A stretch of 8,284 nt of DNA from Afipia sp. GTDB taxonomy: Bacteria > Pseudomonadota > Alphaproteobacteria > Rhizobiales > Xanthobacteraceae. The notes under the pieces are model-generated. The model had not been told where the DNA came from. It saw nothing but the letters and a program-made list of their open reading frames with translations, and did not search any database. The stretch covers positions 1-8,284 of the forward strand of contig JAGVII010000429.1 of assembly GCA_020056155.1 (NCBI GenBank), given 5' to 3'. The translations under genes were made by a program, and so were the position numbers. Below, piece after piece: positions 1 to 6,645 of this stretch (the stretch's first letter is position 1; every line of letters begins with the position of its first letter).

Positions 1-47
1 CTGACATTCGTACCCATCGTCGCAGGCACTTTACGGGACACTCACGC

Positions 48-329
48 GTGACCTCTCGTTCGAATCGCTCCTTCTCCAAGCTGACGGCCGTCGGGCTGAT
101 TGTCATGTCGTTCGCGCTTGCAGGATGCGGCCGCAAGGCCTACCTCGACGCGCCTCCGGGTGCATCCACAGAACAGACCGGGACGCCGAATTCAGATTAC
201 ACCAATGCGAATCCGAATTCCGCAGCGAACCTCCAGAGCGAAGTCTATCGTCCGCCGGGCGGCACCAACGTGCCGACCGCGCCGCGCGGTGAAAAAAAGC
301 GTATTCCGCTCGACGCGATTCTGGACTGA
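48..329 (+). CDS. Small LptM-like lipoprotein
   Basis: Predicted 93-residue lipoprotein. A basic N-terminus (Arg4, Arg7, Lys11) is followed by a hydrophobic stretch at about residues 12-24 and a lipobox LAGC ending at Cys27, so a mature peptide of about 67 residues would be lipid-anchored in the envelope. The first mature residues, CGRKAYLDAPP, resemble the CG-K-PLYLP start of LptM/YifL-type lipoproteins, which in many proteobacteria lie beside the lysine/DAP genes. The rest is Pro/Asn/Thr-rich and probably unstructured, ending in a basic stretch GEKKRIPLDAIL. The GTG start is chosen because it gives a complete signal peptide and has GGGA at 35-38 upstream; the next ATG (105) would lose the signal peptide. 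lysA follows after 4 nt, so the two are probably co-transcribed. A role in LPS-transport assembly is inference from LptM; the signal peptide itself is clear. Confidence 0.8.
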   Translation: MTSRSNRSFSKLTAVGLIVMSFALAGCGRKAYLDAPPGASTEQTGTPNSDYTNANPNSAANLQSEVYRPPGGTNVPTAPRGEKKRIPLDAILD

Positions 330-333
330 TACC

Positions 334-1593
334 ATGAATCACTTCCAGTATCGCAACGGCGTCTTGCACGCTGAAGACGTGAGCTTGACTCGTCTCGCCG
401 ACGAGGTCGGGACGCCGTTCTATTGCTACTCGACCGCAACGCTCGAGCGTCATTACCGCGTTTTCGCCGAGGCTTTTGCCGGCGTGCCCACGCTGGTGTG
501 CTACGCAATGAAGGCGAACTCCAATCAATCCGTGCTGCGCACGCTGGCGAAGCTCGGCGCGGGCGCCGACGTGGTGTCCGGCGGGGAACTGAAGCGCGCG
601 CGTGCCGCCGGCATTTCGCCGCAGAAGATCCTGTTTTCCGGGATCGGCAAGACCGAAGCCGAACTGCGCCAGGCGCTTGCCGAGGATATTCTCTGCATCA
701 ATGTCGAGTCCGAGCCCGAGCTCGACCTGCTGTCGAAGCTCGCCAGCGAGACGGGCCGCACCGCTCGTATTTCCGTTCGCATCAATCCGGACGTCGATGC
801 CAGGACGCACGCCAAGATTTCCACCGGCAAGTCCGAGAACAAGTTCGGCATTCCGCTCAGCCGCGCGCGGGAGGTTTATGCCCGCGCCGCGAAGCTGCCC
901 GGCATCAAGGTCACCGGCGTCGATATGCATATCGGCAGCCAGATCACCGATCTCGGGCCGCTGGAAGATGCCTTCAAGCTGATGGTGGAATTCGTCGGCA
1001 CGCTGCGCGCCGACGGCCATACCATTTCCCATGTCGATTTCGGCGGTGGCCTCGGCATCCCGTATGAGCACGATCTGCCCAGTCCGCCGGAGCCCGCCGC
1101 ATACGCGGCGATGGTCAAGCGGGTGACGAAGGGGCTCGACGCCACGCTGATGTTCGAGCCGGGACGCATGATCGTGGGCAACGCCGGTATTCTCGTCGCC
1201 CGTGTCATCTACGTGAAGCATGGCGATGCGAAGAACTTCGTCATCATCGATGCCGCCATGAACGATCTCATTCGTCCGACGCTCTATGAGGCGCATCACG
1301 ACGTGCTGCCGGTTCGCGAGGATGCCGCGCGTAATTTTGTCGCGGATGTTGTCGGCCCGGTCTGCGAGACGGGCGACTATCTGGCCCTCGACCGCGCGAT
1401 GCCTGAGCCGAAGCCCGGCGACCTGGTGGCGATCATGACGGCAGGCGCTTACGGCGCGGTGCAGTCCGGAAGCTACAATACGCGCGCCTTGGTGCCAGAG
1501 GTACTGGTCAAGGATGACAAGTACGCCGTGGTGCGCCCGCGCATCGATGCCGACGCGCTGATCGCGATGGATCGCGTCGCGCCGTGGCTTTAG
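334..1593 (+). CDS. lysA: Diaminopimelate decarboxylase
   Basis: LysA, 419 residues, the usual family length. It is the PLP enzyme that decarboxylates meso-2,6-diaminopimelate to L-lysine, the last step of lysine synthesis, in the cytoplasm. It has the alanine-racemase-like TIM barrel first, then the C-terminal beta domain. Visible motifs are YAMKAN with the PLP-binding Lys60, HIGSQ at 199-203, the phosphate-binding glycine loop FGGGLG at 236-241, EPGR at 275-278, the CETGD motif with catalytic Cys344, and GAYG with Tyr373 near the PLP pyridine side. All expected active-site residues are present. The ATG at 334 is chosen over upstream in-frame starts because it gives the standard N-terminus and because the preceding bases belong to the lipoprotein gene. 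No strong Shine-Dalgarno is visible, so translation may be coupled to the lipoprotein gene 4 nt upstream. Confidence 0.97.
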   Translation: MNHFQYRNGVLHAEDVSLTRLADEVGTPFYCYSTATLERHYRVFAEAFAGVPTLVCYAMKANSNQSVLRTLAKLGAGADVVSGGELKRARAAGISPQKILFSGIGKTEAELRQALAEDILCINVESEPELDLLSKLASETGRTARISVRINPDVDARTHAKISTGKSENKFGIPLSRAREVYARAAKLPGIKVTGVDMHIGSQITDLGPLEDAFKLMVEFVGTLRADGHTISHVDFGGGLGIPYEHDLPSPPEPAAYAAMVKRVTKGLDATLMFEPGRMIVGNAGILVARVIYVKHGDAKNFVIIDAAMNDLIRPTLYEAHHDVLPVREDAARNFVADVVGPVCETGDYLALDRAMPEPKPGDLVAIMTAGAYGAVQSGSYNTRALVPEVLVKDDKYAVVRPRIDADALIAMDRVAPWL

Positions 1594-1749
1594 GCCTCCG
1601 GGCCCTGGCATCATCCGGCGCCGGAACCTCCCGCGCGGCAATTCCGAGTGCTCCCGCCGTCACGCTTTCGTGAGGCCGTCATCCAACGCTTGCCTGCCGC
1701 GTACTTTGGCCGCGGCTTTGCATGTGGGTAGAGCGTTGAGACCATGCCT

Positions 1750-1778
1750 CATTGCAGCCGCTGTGCTAGGCTGCAATG
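1750..1778. repeat. Perfect inverted repeat in the leader before the DUF4175 gene
   Basis: CATTGCAGCC (1750-1759) and GGCTGCAATG (1769-1778) are perfect reverse complements of 10 bp with a 9-nt loop. It lies in the 205-nt gap after lysA, 20 nt before the preferred TTG start at 1799. There is no T-run after it, so it is not a standard intrinsic terminator. It could be an RNA hairpin in the 5' leader or an operator. The pairing is seen directly; the function is unknown. Confidence 0.55.
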
Positions 1779-1798
1779 GCTTGAATCTGGAGAGCCAG

Positions 1799-4372
1799 TT
1801 GAACGCACCGACCCCAGACCCATCGGAGCGTCCGCGCATTGCCGAGGAGGCCCCGAAACTTCAGCTCGCGCAGGCCTTGCAGCGCGCGCGGCTCGCGGTC
1901 GCGTGGGAGCGTGGCTGGCCGCATCTCGCACGGCTATTGACCGTCGCGGGGCTTTTTCTGGCCGCGTCCTGGGCCGGTCTCTGGGTCGCTCTTCCTTTCG
2001 TTGTGCGTATCGTCGCTTTTGCCGCTTTTGTGCTGCTCGCGGTCGCGGCGCTGGTTCCGGCGGTCCGGTTTCGCTGGCCGACCCGCGAAGACGCGCTGCG
2101 CCGGCTCGATCGCGGGACCGGTATTCCCCATCGTCCCGCTACCGCGCTGACCGATACGCTCAAGTCGCAGGATCCGATCACGCAGGCGCTGTGGCAGGAA
2201 CAGCACGCGCGCACACTGGCGTCGATCAAGCGCATCCGCGCCGGTCTGCCGTCGCCGCGCCTCGCGCTGCACGATCCATGGGCGCTCCGCGCGCTGGTGG
2301 TCGTGTTGCTGGTTGCGACCTACGTTGCTGCCGGGAGCGATCGTTTCGCGCGTGTCGTCGCGGCGTTTGACTGGAACGGCGCCTTCTCGGCCGCGAATGT
2401 CCGCGTCGATGCCTGGGTGACGCCGCCGCCTTACACCAGCCGTCCGCCGATCATCCTTTCGGCCTCCGCCAGCAAGGACGCGCCGCCGTCTGACGCCGGG
2501 CCTGTCTCGGTGCCGGCGGGAAGCACGCTGATCGTCCGGTCGAGCGGCGGCAGGCTCGACGTCGCGGCAAGCGGCGGCGTGACCGAAGCGCCTGTCGCCG
2601 GGAATGCGCCGCAGGGCACCAACGAGAGGAACTTTACGATTACGGGCGACGGCACCGCGCATGTCCGTTCGCCGTCAGGGCAGCCGCAATGGACATTCCA
2701 TGCGGTGCCCGATCGCGCGCCCGGCATTTCGCTGGCCAAGGATCCCGCGCGGCAGGCCAAGGGCGCGCTGCTGCTGTCCTACAAGCTCGAAGACGATTAC
2801 GGCGTCACCGAAGCGCATGCGCAGTTCGCGCCTCGCGCGAAAAAAGACGATGGTTCGAGCGATGACAGCGCGAAGCCGCAGCCGCTGTTCGATCCGCCGT
2901 CGATTACGCTGGGATTGCCGAACGTGCGCACGCGCAACGGTGTCGGCCAGACGGTGAAGGACCTGAGCGAGAACCCTTACGCCGGCGCGGATGTCACGCT
3001 GACACTCACCGCCAAGGACGAAGGCGGCAATGAAGGGCGCAGCGAGCCCTTCGACATGCGGCTGCCGGAGCGGCTGTTCGTGAAACCGCTGGCGCGGGCG
3101 CTGATCGAGCAGCGCCGCAATCTCGCGCTCGACGCCAACCAGAAGCCGCTGGTGCTGATCGCGCTTGAAGCCCTGATGATCGCGCCCGAGGCGTTCACGC
3201 CCGAACTTGGGCATTATCTCGGCCTGCGCAGCGTCGCGAACCGGCTTAACCGCGCCAACACGCGCGACGCCATGCGCGAGACCGTCGACAGCCTGTGGGC
3301 GCTCGCGATCGCGATCGAGGATGGCAACATCACCGATGTCGAGAAGGCGCTGCGCGCCGCACAGGACGCCTTGAAGGAAGCGCTGGAGCGCGGGGCAAGC
3401 GACGAAGAGATCAAGAAGCTCACCGACAACCTGCGCGCGGCGCTGGATAATTTCATGCGCCAGCTGGCCGAGCAGTTGCGCAACAATCCGCAGCAGCTGG
3501 CGCGGCCGCTCGATCCCAACACCAAGGTGATGCGCCAGCAGGATCTCAAGAACATGATCGATCGCATGGAGCGGCTGTCGCGCTCCGGCGACAAGGATGC
3601 GGCGCGCGCACTGCTCGATCAAATGCAGCAGATGCTGGAAAACCTGCAGATGGCGCAGCCCGGACAGGGCGATGGCGACATGGAGCAGGCGCTGAACGAA
3701 CTCGGCGACATGATCCGCAAGCAGCAGCAGCTGCGCGACAAGACGTTCAGGCAGGGGCAGGAATCCCGGCGCGAACGAGGCCGCGGAGAGCAGGGCGATC
3801 AAGGCCAGATGGATGGACTGCGGCAGGATCAGCAGGCGCTGCGCGACCGGCTGAGCAAGCTGCTCGATGACATGAAGAAGAACGGCATGATGCCGGGCCA
3901 GCGCGGCGAAAAGGGGCAGCCGGGTCAAGGGCAACAGGGCCAGCAGGGTCAGGGACAGGACGGTCAGGACGGCGGCGATGCGCTCGGCGAGGCCGACACC
4001 GCGATGGGCGATGCCGGCAGTCAGCTAGGAGAAGGCAATGCCGGCGGCGCTGTCGATTCGCAGGGCCGCGCGCTCGAGGCCATGCGAAAGGGCGCACAGA
4101 ATCTCGCGCAGTCGATGCAGCAGGGCGAGGGACAGGATACCGGGCCGGGCGAAGGCATGGGCCGTCAGCAGAACAGCGGCAACACCACCGATCCGCTGGG
4201 GCGGCCGCTCAGTGGCCGCGAATGGAGCGACGATCTTTCTGTGAAGATTCCCGGTGAGATCGATGTGCAGCGCGTGCGGCGGATTCTGGAAGAACTGCGC
4301 CGCCGTCTTGCGGACCCGCAGCGCCCGCAGATCGAACTCGATTACATCGAGCGTTTGCTCAAGGATTATTAA
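1799..4372 (+). CDS. DUF4175 / TIGR02302 family membrane protein
   Basis: Long alphaproteobacterial membrane protein of unknown function, 857 residues from TTG 1799; the family is typically about 850 residues with 2-3 N-terminal membrane helices and a Gln/Gly-rich C-terminal part. Here hydrophobic segments lie at about residues 46-66, 67-88 and 160-178, followed by a probably periplasmic region starting with the Pro-rich DAWVTPPPYTSRPP (204-217). A long charged helical region runs from about 430 to 690, followed by Gly/Gln low complexity from about 698 to 775. A conserved-looking tail (DPLGRP, IPGEIDVQRVRRILEELRRR) ends at IERLLKDY. TTG 1799 is chosen because GGAGAG at 1789-1794 gives a proper Shine-Dalgarno and the length fits the family. 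The in-frame GTG at 1670 would add 43 residues over a hairpin and lacks a good ribosome site. The helical part suggests a structural or scaffolding envelope role, which is inference. The family call is confident, the start moderately so. Confidence 0.87.
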   Translation: MNAPTPDPSERPRIAEEAPKLQLAQALQRARLAVAWERGWPHLARLLTVAGLFLAASWAGLWVALPFVVRIVAFAAFVLLAVAALVPAVRFRWPTREDALRRLDRGTGIPHRPATALTDTLKSQDPITQALWQEQHARTLASIKRIRAGLPSPRLALHDPWALRALVVVLLVATYVAAGSDRFARVVAAFDWNGAFSAANVRVDAWVTPPPYTSRPPIILSASASKDAPPSDAGPVSVPAGSTLIVRSSGGRLDVAASGGVTEAPVAGNAPQGTNERNFTITGDGTAHVRSPSGQPQWTFHAVPDRAPGISLAKDPARQAKGALLLSYKLEDDYGVTEAHAQFAPRAKKDDGSSDDSAKPQPLFDPPSITLGLPNVRTRNGVGQTVKDLSENPYAGADVTLTLTAKDEGGNEGRSEPFDMRLPERLFVKPLARALIEQRRNLALDANQKPLVLIALEALMIAPEAFTPELGHYLGLRSVANRLNRANTRDAMRETVDSLWALAIAIEDGNITDVEKALRAAQDALKEALERGASDEEIKKLTDNLRAALDNFMRQLAEQLRNNPQQLARPLDPNTKVMRQQDLKNMIDRMERLSRSGDKDAARALLDQMQQMLENLQMAQPGQGDGDMEQALNELGDMIRKQQQLRDKTFRQGQESRRERGRGEQGDQGQMDGLRQDQQALRDRLSKLLDDMKKNGMMPGQRGEKGQPGQGQQGQQGQGQDGQDGGDALGEADTAMGDAGSQLGEGNAGGAVDSQGRALEAMRKGAQNLAQSMQQGEGQDTGPGEGMGRQQNSGNTTDPLGRPLSGREWSDDLSVKIPGEIDVQRVRRILEELRRRLADPQRPQIELDYIERLLKDY

Positions 4373-4412
4373 GGCAGCTTGTCGGCTTCTCGCTTGAATC
4401 TCACGTTCGTCA

Positions 4413-4470
4413 TGCTTGGGCATAGCCGCTCGAAGAACGGCATCGCTTCCGCGCGCCTGTGCGCCGGGCA
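4413..4470. repeat. Imperfect palindromic repeat, first module
   Basis: Imperfect long hairpin. The outer arm TGCTTGGGCATAG pairs with CTGTGCGCCGGGCA using G-U pairs and one bulge. An inner stem GCCG (4425-4428) / CGGC (4438-4441) lies around CTCGAAGAA. The layout resembles dispersed repeats I recall from Bradyrhizobium-like intergenic regions; family membership was not checked. It is not coding. Confidence 0.4.
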
Positions 4471-4481
4471 GTCACGTCTTG

Positions 4482-4566
4482 CTTCGTCATTGCGAGCGAA
4501 GCGAAGCAATCCAGAATCACAATAAGACTGGATTGCTTCGTCGCTTTGCTCCTCGCAATGACGAAG
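4482..4566. repeat. Dispersed palindromic repeat element
   Basis: Large inverted repeat. CTTCGTCATTGCGAG (4482-4496) is the exact reverse complement of 4552-4566 (15 bp). CGAAGCAATCCAG (4502-4514) is the exact reverse complement of 4528-4540 (13 bp). The two stems are separated by an asymmetric interior loop (5 nt left, 11 nt right) and capped by a 13-nt loop (4515-4527). The CATTGCGAG...GAAGCAATCC wording is a familiar high-copy intergenic palindrome in rhizobial-type genomes. Short open frames across it are by-products of the repeat. It lies about 110 bp after the DUF4175 gene and 75 bp before the arsR promoter, where a folded transcript could act as an RNA barrier or 3'-end stabiliser; that role is inference. 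Confidence 0.85.
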
Positions 4567-4573
4567 ACGTGGA

Positions 4574-4594
4574 TGACCGGGACGAACCCGGCCA
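4574..4594. repeat. Short palindrome, third repeat module
   Basis: CCGGG (4577-4581) and CCCGG (4587-4591) form a 5-bp stem around ACGAA. After one A/C mismatch, ATG (4574-4576... reading outward) can pair with CAT (4593-4595 region), extending the stem. It follows the large palindrome within about 10 nt and resembles the 'gtggatgnccgggacaagcccggncatgac' type of intergenic repeat recalled from the same bacteria. Together the three modules fill most of the 327-nt gap between the DUF4175 gene and arsR. Confidence 0.4.
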
Positions 4595-4641
4595 TAACGA
4601 CGATGAACGCGCGTCGCCCAGAATTTTCCAGTTTTGGCCGC

Positions 4642-4670
4642 TTGACAGTTTCGGCCGGCGTCTGTATTTA
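4642..4670 (+). promoter_or_regulatory. Sigma70-type promoter of the arsR operon
   Basis: A perfect TTGACA -35 box (4642-4647) is separated by 17 bp from a TATTTA -10 box (4665-4670). Transcription would begin near 4677, giving a leader of only about 23-35 nt. The -10 box overlaps the first operator palindrome (4669-4682), so repressor binding should block RNA polymerase. The -35 and spacing are strong; the -10 is a weaker match. Confidence 0.75.
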
Positions 4671-4698
4671 ACCATTAGGTTATTTAACCAAATGGTTA
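4669..4698. promoter_or_regulatory. Tandem palindromic operator for the ArsR-type repressor
   Basis: TAACCATTAGGTTA (4669-4682) and TAACCAAATGGTTA (4685-4698) are two TAACC-N4-GGTTA palindromes 2 bp apart. Taken as a whole, the two sites are also inverted copies of each other with 13 of 14 positions matching. They cover the end of the -10 box and the predicted transcription start, and end one base before ATG 4700. Placement between promoter and arsR, and dyads of the size ArsR dimers bind, indicate autorepression. The assignment to this ArsR is inference from position. Confidence 0.75.
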
Positions 4699-4699
4699 C

Positions 4700-5116
4700 A
4701 TGAAGGCGCCGATGGACCCGCTCAGCACCAAGTTCGCAGCCCTTGCCGACCCCACCCGCCGCGCCATTCTTGCGCGGCTGGTGCTCGGCGAAACGTCGGT
4801 GACAGAACTCGCCGAGCCGTTCGCCATGAGCATGCCCGCGGTGTCGAAACATCTGAAGGTGCTGGAACATGCCGGTCTGGTGACGCGCGGCCGTGCCGCG
4901 CAGTGGCGTCCGTGCAAGATCGAACCGGCGGCGCTGAAGGAAGTTGACGACTGGCTTGAGAGCTATCGCCGCTTCTGGGAGGCGGGGCTGGACCGCCTCG
5001 AGGAGTATCTCGGCGTTTTGCAGGCAAAAGAAGAGCTGGAGGCCTCTTCAAAGGGGCGCAAGACGGCAACGCGGAAGTCTCCGCAGCGAACGACTTCTAA
5101 AAAATCAAGGAAGTAG
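4700..5116 (+). CDS. ArsR-family winged-helix repressor, operon regulator
   Basis: 138-residue ArsR/SmtB-fold transcription factor. FAALADPTRRAILARL (12-27) is the family's first helical signature. The helix-turn-helix spans about 32-55 (TSVTELAEPFAMSMPAVSKHLKVL), with recognition-helix residues SMPAVSKHLK, followed by the wing GLVTRGRAAQWRP. The region 74-106 (KIEPAALKEVDDWLESYRRFW...) is typical of ArsR proteins paired with SRPBCC and VOC genes. The arsenic-type CxC motif is absent and the only cysteine is Cys72, so a classical ArsR metal site is unlikely and the inducer is unknown. The last 22 or so residues are rich in Lys, Arg and Ser and probably disordered. ATG 4712 (residue 5) is an alternative start with GAAGG at 4702-4706 upstream; ATG 4700 abuts the operator and has no clear ribosome site. 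Either gives the full domain. Confidence 0.92.
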   Translation: MKAPMDPLSTKFAALADPTRRAILARLVLGETSVTELAEPFAMSMPAVSKHLKVLEHAGLVTRGRAAQWRPCKIEPAALKEVDDWLESYRRFWEAGLDRLEEYLGVLQAKEELEASSKGRKTATRKSPQRTTSKKSRK

Positions 5117-5136
5117 AACGCCGCCTCGGCGGTGTT
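5117..5136 (+). other. Hairpin directly after the arsR stop codon
   Basis: AACGCCGC (5117-5124) pairs with GCGGTGTT (5129-5136) as an 8-bp stem with one G-U pair and a CTCG loop. It begins at the base after the arsR TAG and lies in the 64-nt gap before the VOC gene. No U-run follows, so it is not a strong terminator. It could attenuate, protect or separate the arsR message from the downstream genes. Structure is by inspection only. Confidence 0.5.
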
Positions 5137-5180
5137 CGGACATCACATCAGCACGATCAACCAAAGTACGGGAGTTACCC

Positions 5181-5618
5181 ATGGCCGACCAATCCGCTCA
5201 GCTTCCCCCGCTGGTTCCGCATCTCGTGGTCGATGGCGCCGTCGATGCGCTGGCGTTTTACAGCAAGGCCTTCGGCGCGACGGAAACCATGCGCATGCCG
5301 GCGGAAGACGGCAAGCGCCTGATGCATGCCCAGATGACCGTGAACGGCGCGGCCGTCTACCTGATGGACTACTTCCCCGAATACTGCAACCACGGCGACG
5401 GCAAGACCGAATCTCCGGGCAAGCTCGGCGGTTCGACGTTCCTCATTCATCTTGAAGTGCCGAACTGTGACGAGGCGTTCAAGCGCGCGATCGACGCCGG
5501 CGCGACGGTGATCCTTGAGCCCTGGGATGCATTCTGGGGCGCGCGCTACGCACAGGTGCGCGATCCGTTCGGCCATGGCTGGAGCCTCGCGCATCCCCAG
5601 CCCGCGCCCGCAGCCTGA
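5181..5618 (+). CDS. VOC-superfamily (PhnB/glyoxalase-like) protein
   Basis: 145-residue vicinal-oxygen-chelate fold protein of the PhnB-like branch. The first beta-alpha-beta module starts with PHLVVDGAVDALAFYSKAFGA (13-33), the typical VOC opening, and continues through LMHAQMTVNGAAVYLMD (48-63). The second module runs from about 85 (STFLIHLEVPN-CDEAFKRAIDAGA) to the signature QVRDPFGHGWSLA (125-137). Candidate metal or substrate ligands are His14, His49 and His90, but I cannot assign them firmly. The substrate is unknown; members include dioxygenases, lyases and binding proteins without activity. The start ATG 5181 has GGGAG at 5170-5174, 6 nt upstream. It is the second gene of the ArsR operon, 64 nt after arsR and 43 nt before the SRPBCC gene. 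Confidence 0.9.
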   Translation: MADQSAQLPPLVPHLVVDGAVDALAFYSKAFGATETMRMPAEDGKRLMHAQMTVNGAAVYLMDYFPEYCNHGDGKTESPGKLGGSTFLIHLEVPNCDEAFKRAIDAGATVILEPWDAFWGARYAQVRDPFGHGWSLAHPQPAPAA

Positions 5619-5661
5619 TCGCCGCGCAAAATCAAAAGCAAACAGCTTTCGGAGAAAAGAG

Positions 5662-6192
5662 ATGGCCTCAGCTCAGCCCGCTGCAATTGCGGAAACTTTC
5701 AGCAAGGAATTCGTCATCGAGCGCCTGTTCGATGCCCCGCGCGATCTGGTCTGGAAAGTGTTTACCCAGAGAGATCATCTGATGAAGTGGTGGGGCCCGA
5801 AGGGCTTCAAGATGATCGTCGGCAATCTCGACCTCAAGCCCGGCGGCATCTTCCACTATGGCATGAAAGCTCCCGATGGCAGCGAGATGTGGGGCAAGTG
5901 GGTATTCCGCGAAATCGTGAAGCCGGAGCGGATGGTTTTTGTCAGTTCGTTTTCCGACAAGGACGGCGGTCTCACCCGTCATCCCATGGCGCCGACATGG
6001 CCGATTGAAATGCTCGGCACCCTGAATCTGATCGCGCAGGGCGACAAGACGCTGCTGGTCAATCGTGTGGTCGCGCTGAATCCGGCAGACGAAGAGCGTG
6101 CGACGTTCGAAGGCAACTTCGACAGCATGAAGCAGGGCTTTGGCGGAACGTGGGATCAACTCGCCGCGCATCTCGCGTCGCTGCAGGCCTGA
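5662..6192 (+). CDS. SRPBCC (AHSA1-type START-like) protein
   Basis: 176-residue SRPBCC-fold protein of the Aha1-C-terminal-like branch (activator of Hsp90 ATPase homology 1-like; the name reflects the fold, not a demonstrated chaperone role). The fold opens with FVIERLFDAPRDLVWKVFTQ (17-36), the beta strand plus helix typical of the family. It is followed by the signature HLMKWWGPKGF (39-49), the strand GNLDLKPGGIFHYGM (54-68) and the WGKWVFREIVKPERMVF region (77-93), and ends with the long C-terminal helix DSMKQGFGGTWDQLAAHLASL (154-174). These proteins have a deep hydrophobic pocket for lipids or small aromatics. The start ATG 5662 has GGAG at 5651-5654, 7 nt upstream. It sits 43 nt after the VOC gene and 16 nt before the DoxX gene, so is part of the same operon. 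Ligand unknown. Confidence 0.92.
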   Translation: MASAQPAAIAETFSKEFVIERLFDAPRDLVWKVFTQRDHLMKWWGPKGFKMIVGNLDLKPGGIFHYGMKAPDGSEMWGKWVFREIVKPERMVFVSSFSDKDGGLTRHPMAPTWPIEMLGTLNLIAQGDKTLLVNRVVALNPADEERATFEGNFDSMKQGFGGTWDQLAAHLASLQA

Positions 6193-6208
6193 CATCCGGA
6201 GCATCATC

Positions 6209-6607
6209 ATGAACGAACTTGTTCCGATTTCGGCGACCGCACTCTGGACCGGCCGCATTCTCAGCGGTCTGGTCGTCGTGTTCCTGCTGTTGGACGGCGC
6301 CATCAAGGTGATCCCGCTCGATATCGTGATCGAGACCTCGCGTCAGCTCGGCATTCCAACCGATCTTGCGGTCACCCTTGGCGTGCTGACGCTGGCCGGC
6401 ACGCTGCTCTATGCCTACCCGAAAACCTCGGTGCTCGGCGCGATCCTGCTGACCGGCTACCTCGGCGGTGCGATCTACGTGCACGTCCGGGCCGGGAGCC
6501 CGCTGTTCAGCCACACGCTGTTCGGCGTTTATCTCGGGACCCTGCTGTGGGCGGGGCTGTATCTGCGCGACGAGCGGCTGCGCCTGATCTTTCCCTGGCG
6601 GCGTTGA
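6209..6607 (+). CDS. DoxX-like four-helix inner-membrane protein
   Basis: 132-residue integral membrane protein of the DoxX-like family. Four hydrophobic segments lie at about residues 12-32, 52-70, 73-92 and 101-119. Family features seen are the first helix GRILSGLVVVFLLLDGAIKV, the second helix TLGVLTLAGTLLYAYPKTSVLGA and the third segment GYLGGAIYVHVRAGSPLF, with conserved-looking His92 in a helix-end position. The C-terminus RDERLRLIFPWRR is basic and probably cytoplasmic. DoxX relatives have been tied to quinone or redox functions and thiol oxidant resistance in other bacteria, but no specific role can be assigned here. The start ATG 6209 has GGAG at 6198-6201, 7 nt upstream, and follows the SRPBCC stop by 16 nt. 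It probably brings a membrane-linked step to the operon's otherwise soluble, small-molecule-binding products. Confidence 0.9.
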   Translation: MNELVPISATALWTGRILSGLVVVFLLLDGAIKVIPLDIVIETSRQLGIPTDLAVTLGVLTLAGTLLYAYPKTSVLGAILLTGYLGGAIYVHVRAGSPLFSHTLFGVYLGTLLWAGLYLRDERLRLIFPWRR

Positions 6608-6645
6608 CGCCTGATTTCAAACTTCATGCGAGACGGAGTAAAGAC

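Noticed and set aside
1..51. Possible C-terminus of an upstream + strand gene (16 open codons ending at TGA 49-51, overlapping the GTG start as GTGA)
   Set aside because: A 16-codon open stretch is expected by chance, and no recognisable sequence is present, although a 4-bp overlap with the lipoprotein gene would be a plausible arrangement.
103..1641. 512-residue open frame on the - strand over lysA
   Set aside because: Antisense shadow of lysA, whose own frame has all active-site motifs.
1670..1798. 43-residue N-terminal extension of the DUF4175 protein from GTG 1670, including a lipobox-like VLGC
   Set aside because: No good ribosome site before GTG 1670, the stretch covers a perfect inverted repeat, the family length and the GGAGAG-TTG 1799 start fit better, and the lipobox-like residues are in the wrong context.
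2675..3934. 419-residue open frame on the - strand inside the DUF4175 gene
   Set aside because: It is an antisense shadow of a GC-rich coding gene; the + strand frame has the membrane helices and family motifs.
4410..4703. Short open frames on both strands across the palindromic region (about 60-117 residues)
   Set aside because: They are translations of the inverted repeat and its flanks, have no ribosome sites and no recognisable domain, and run into the arsR promoter.
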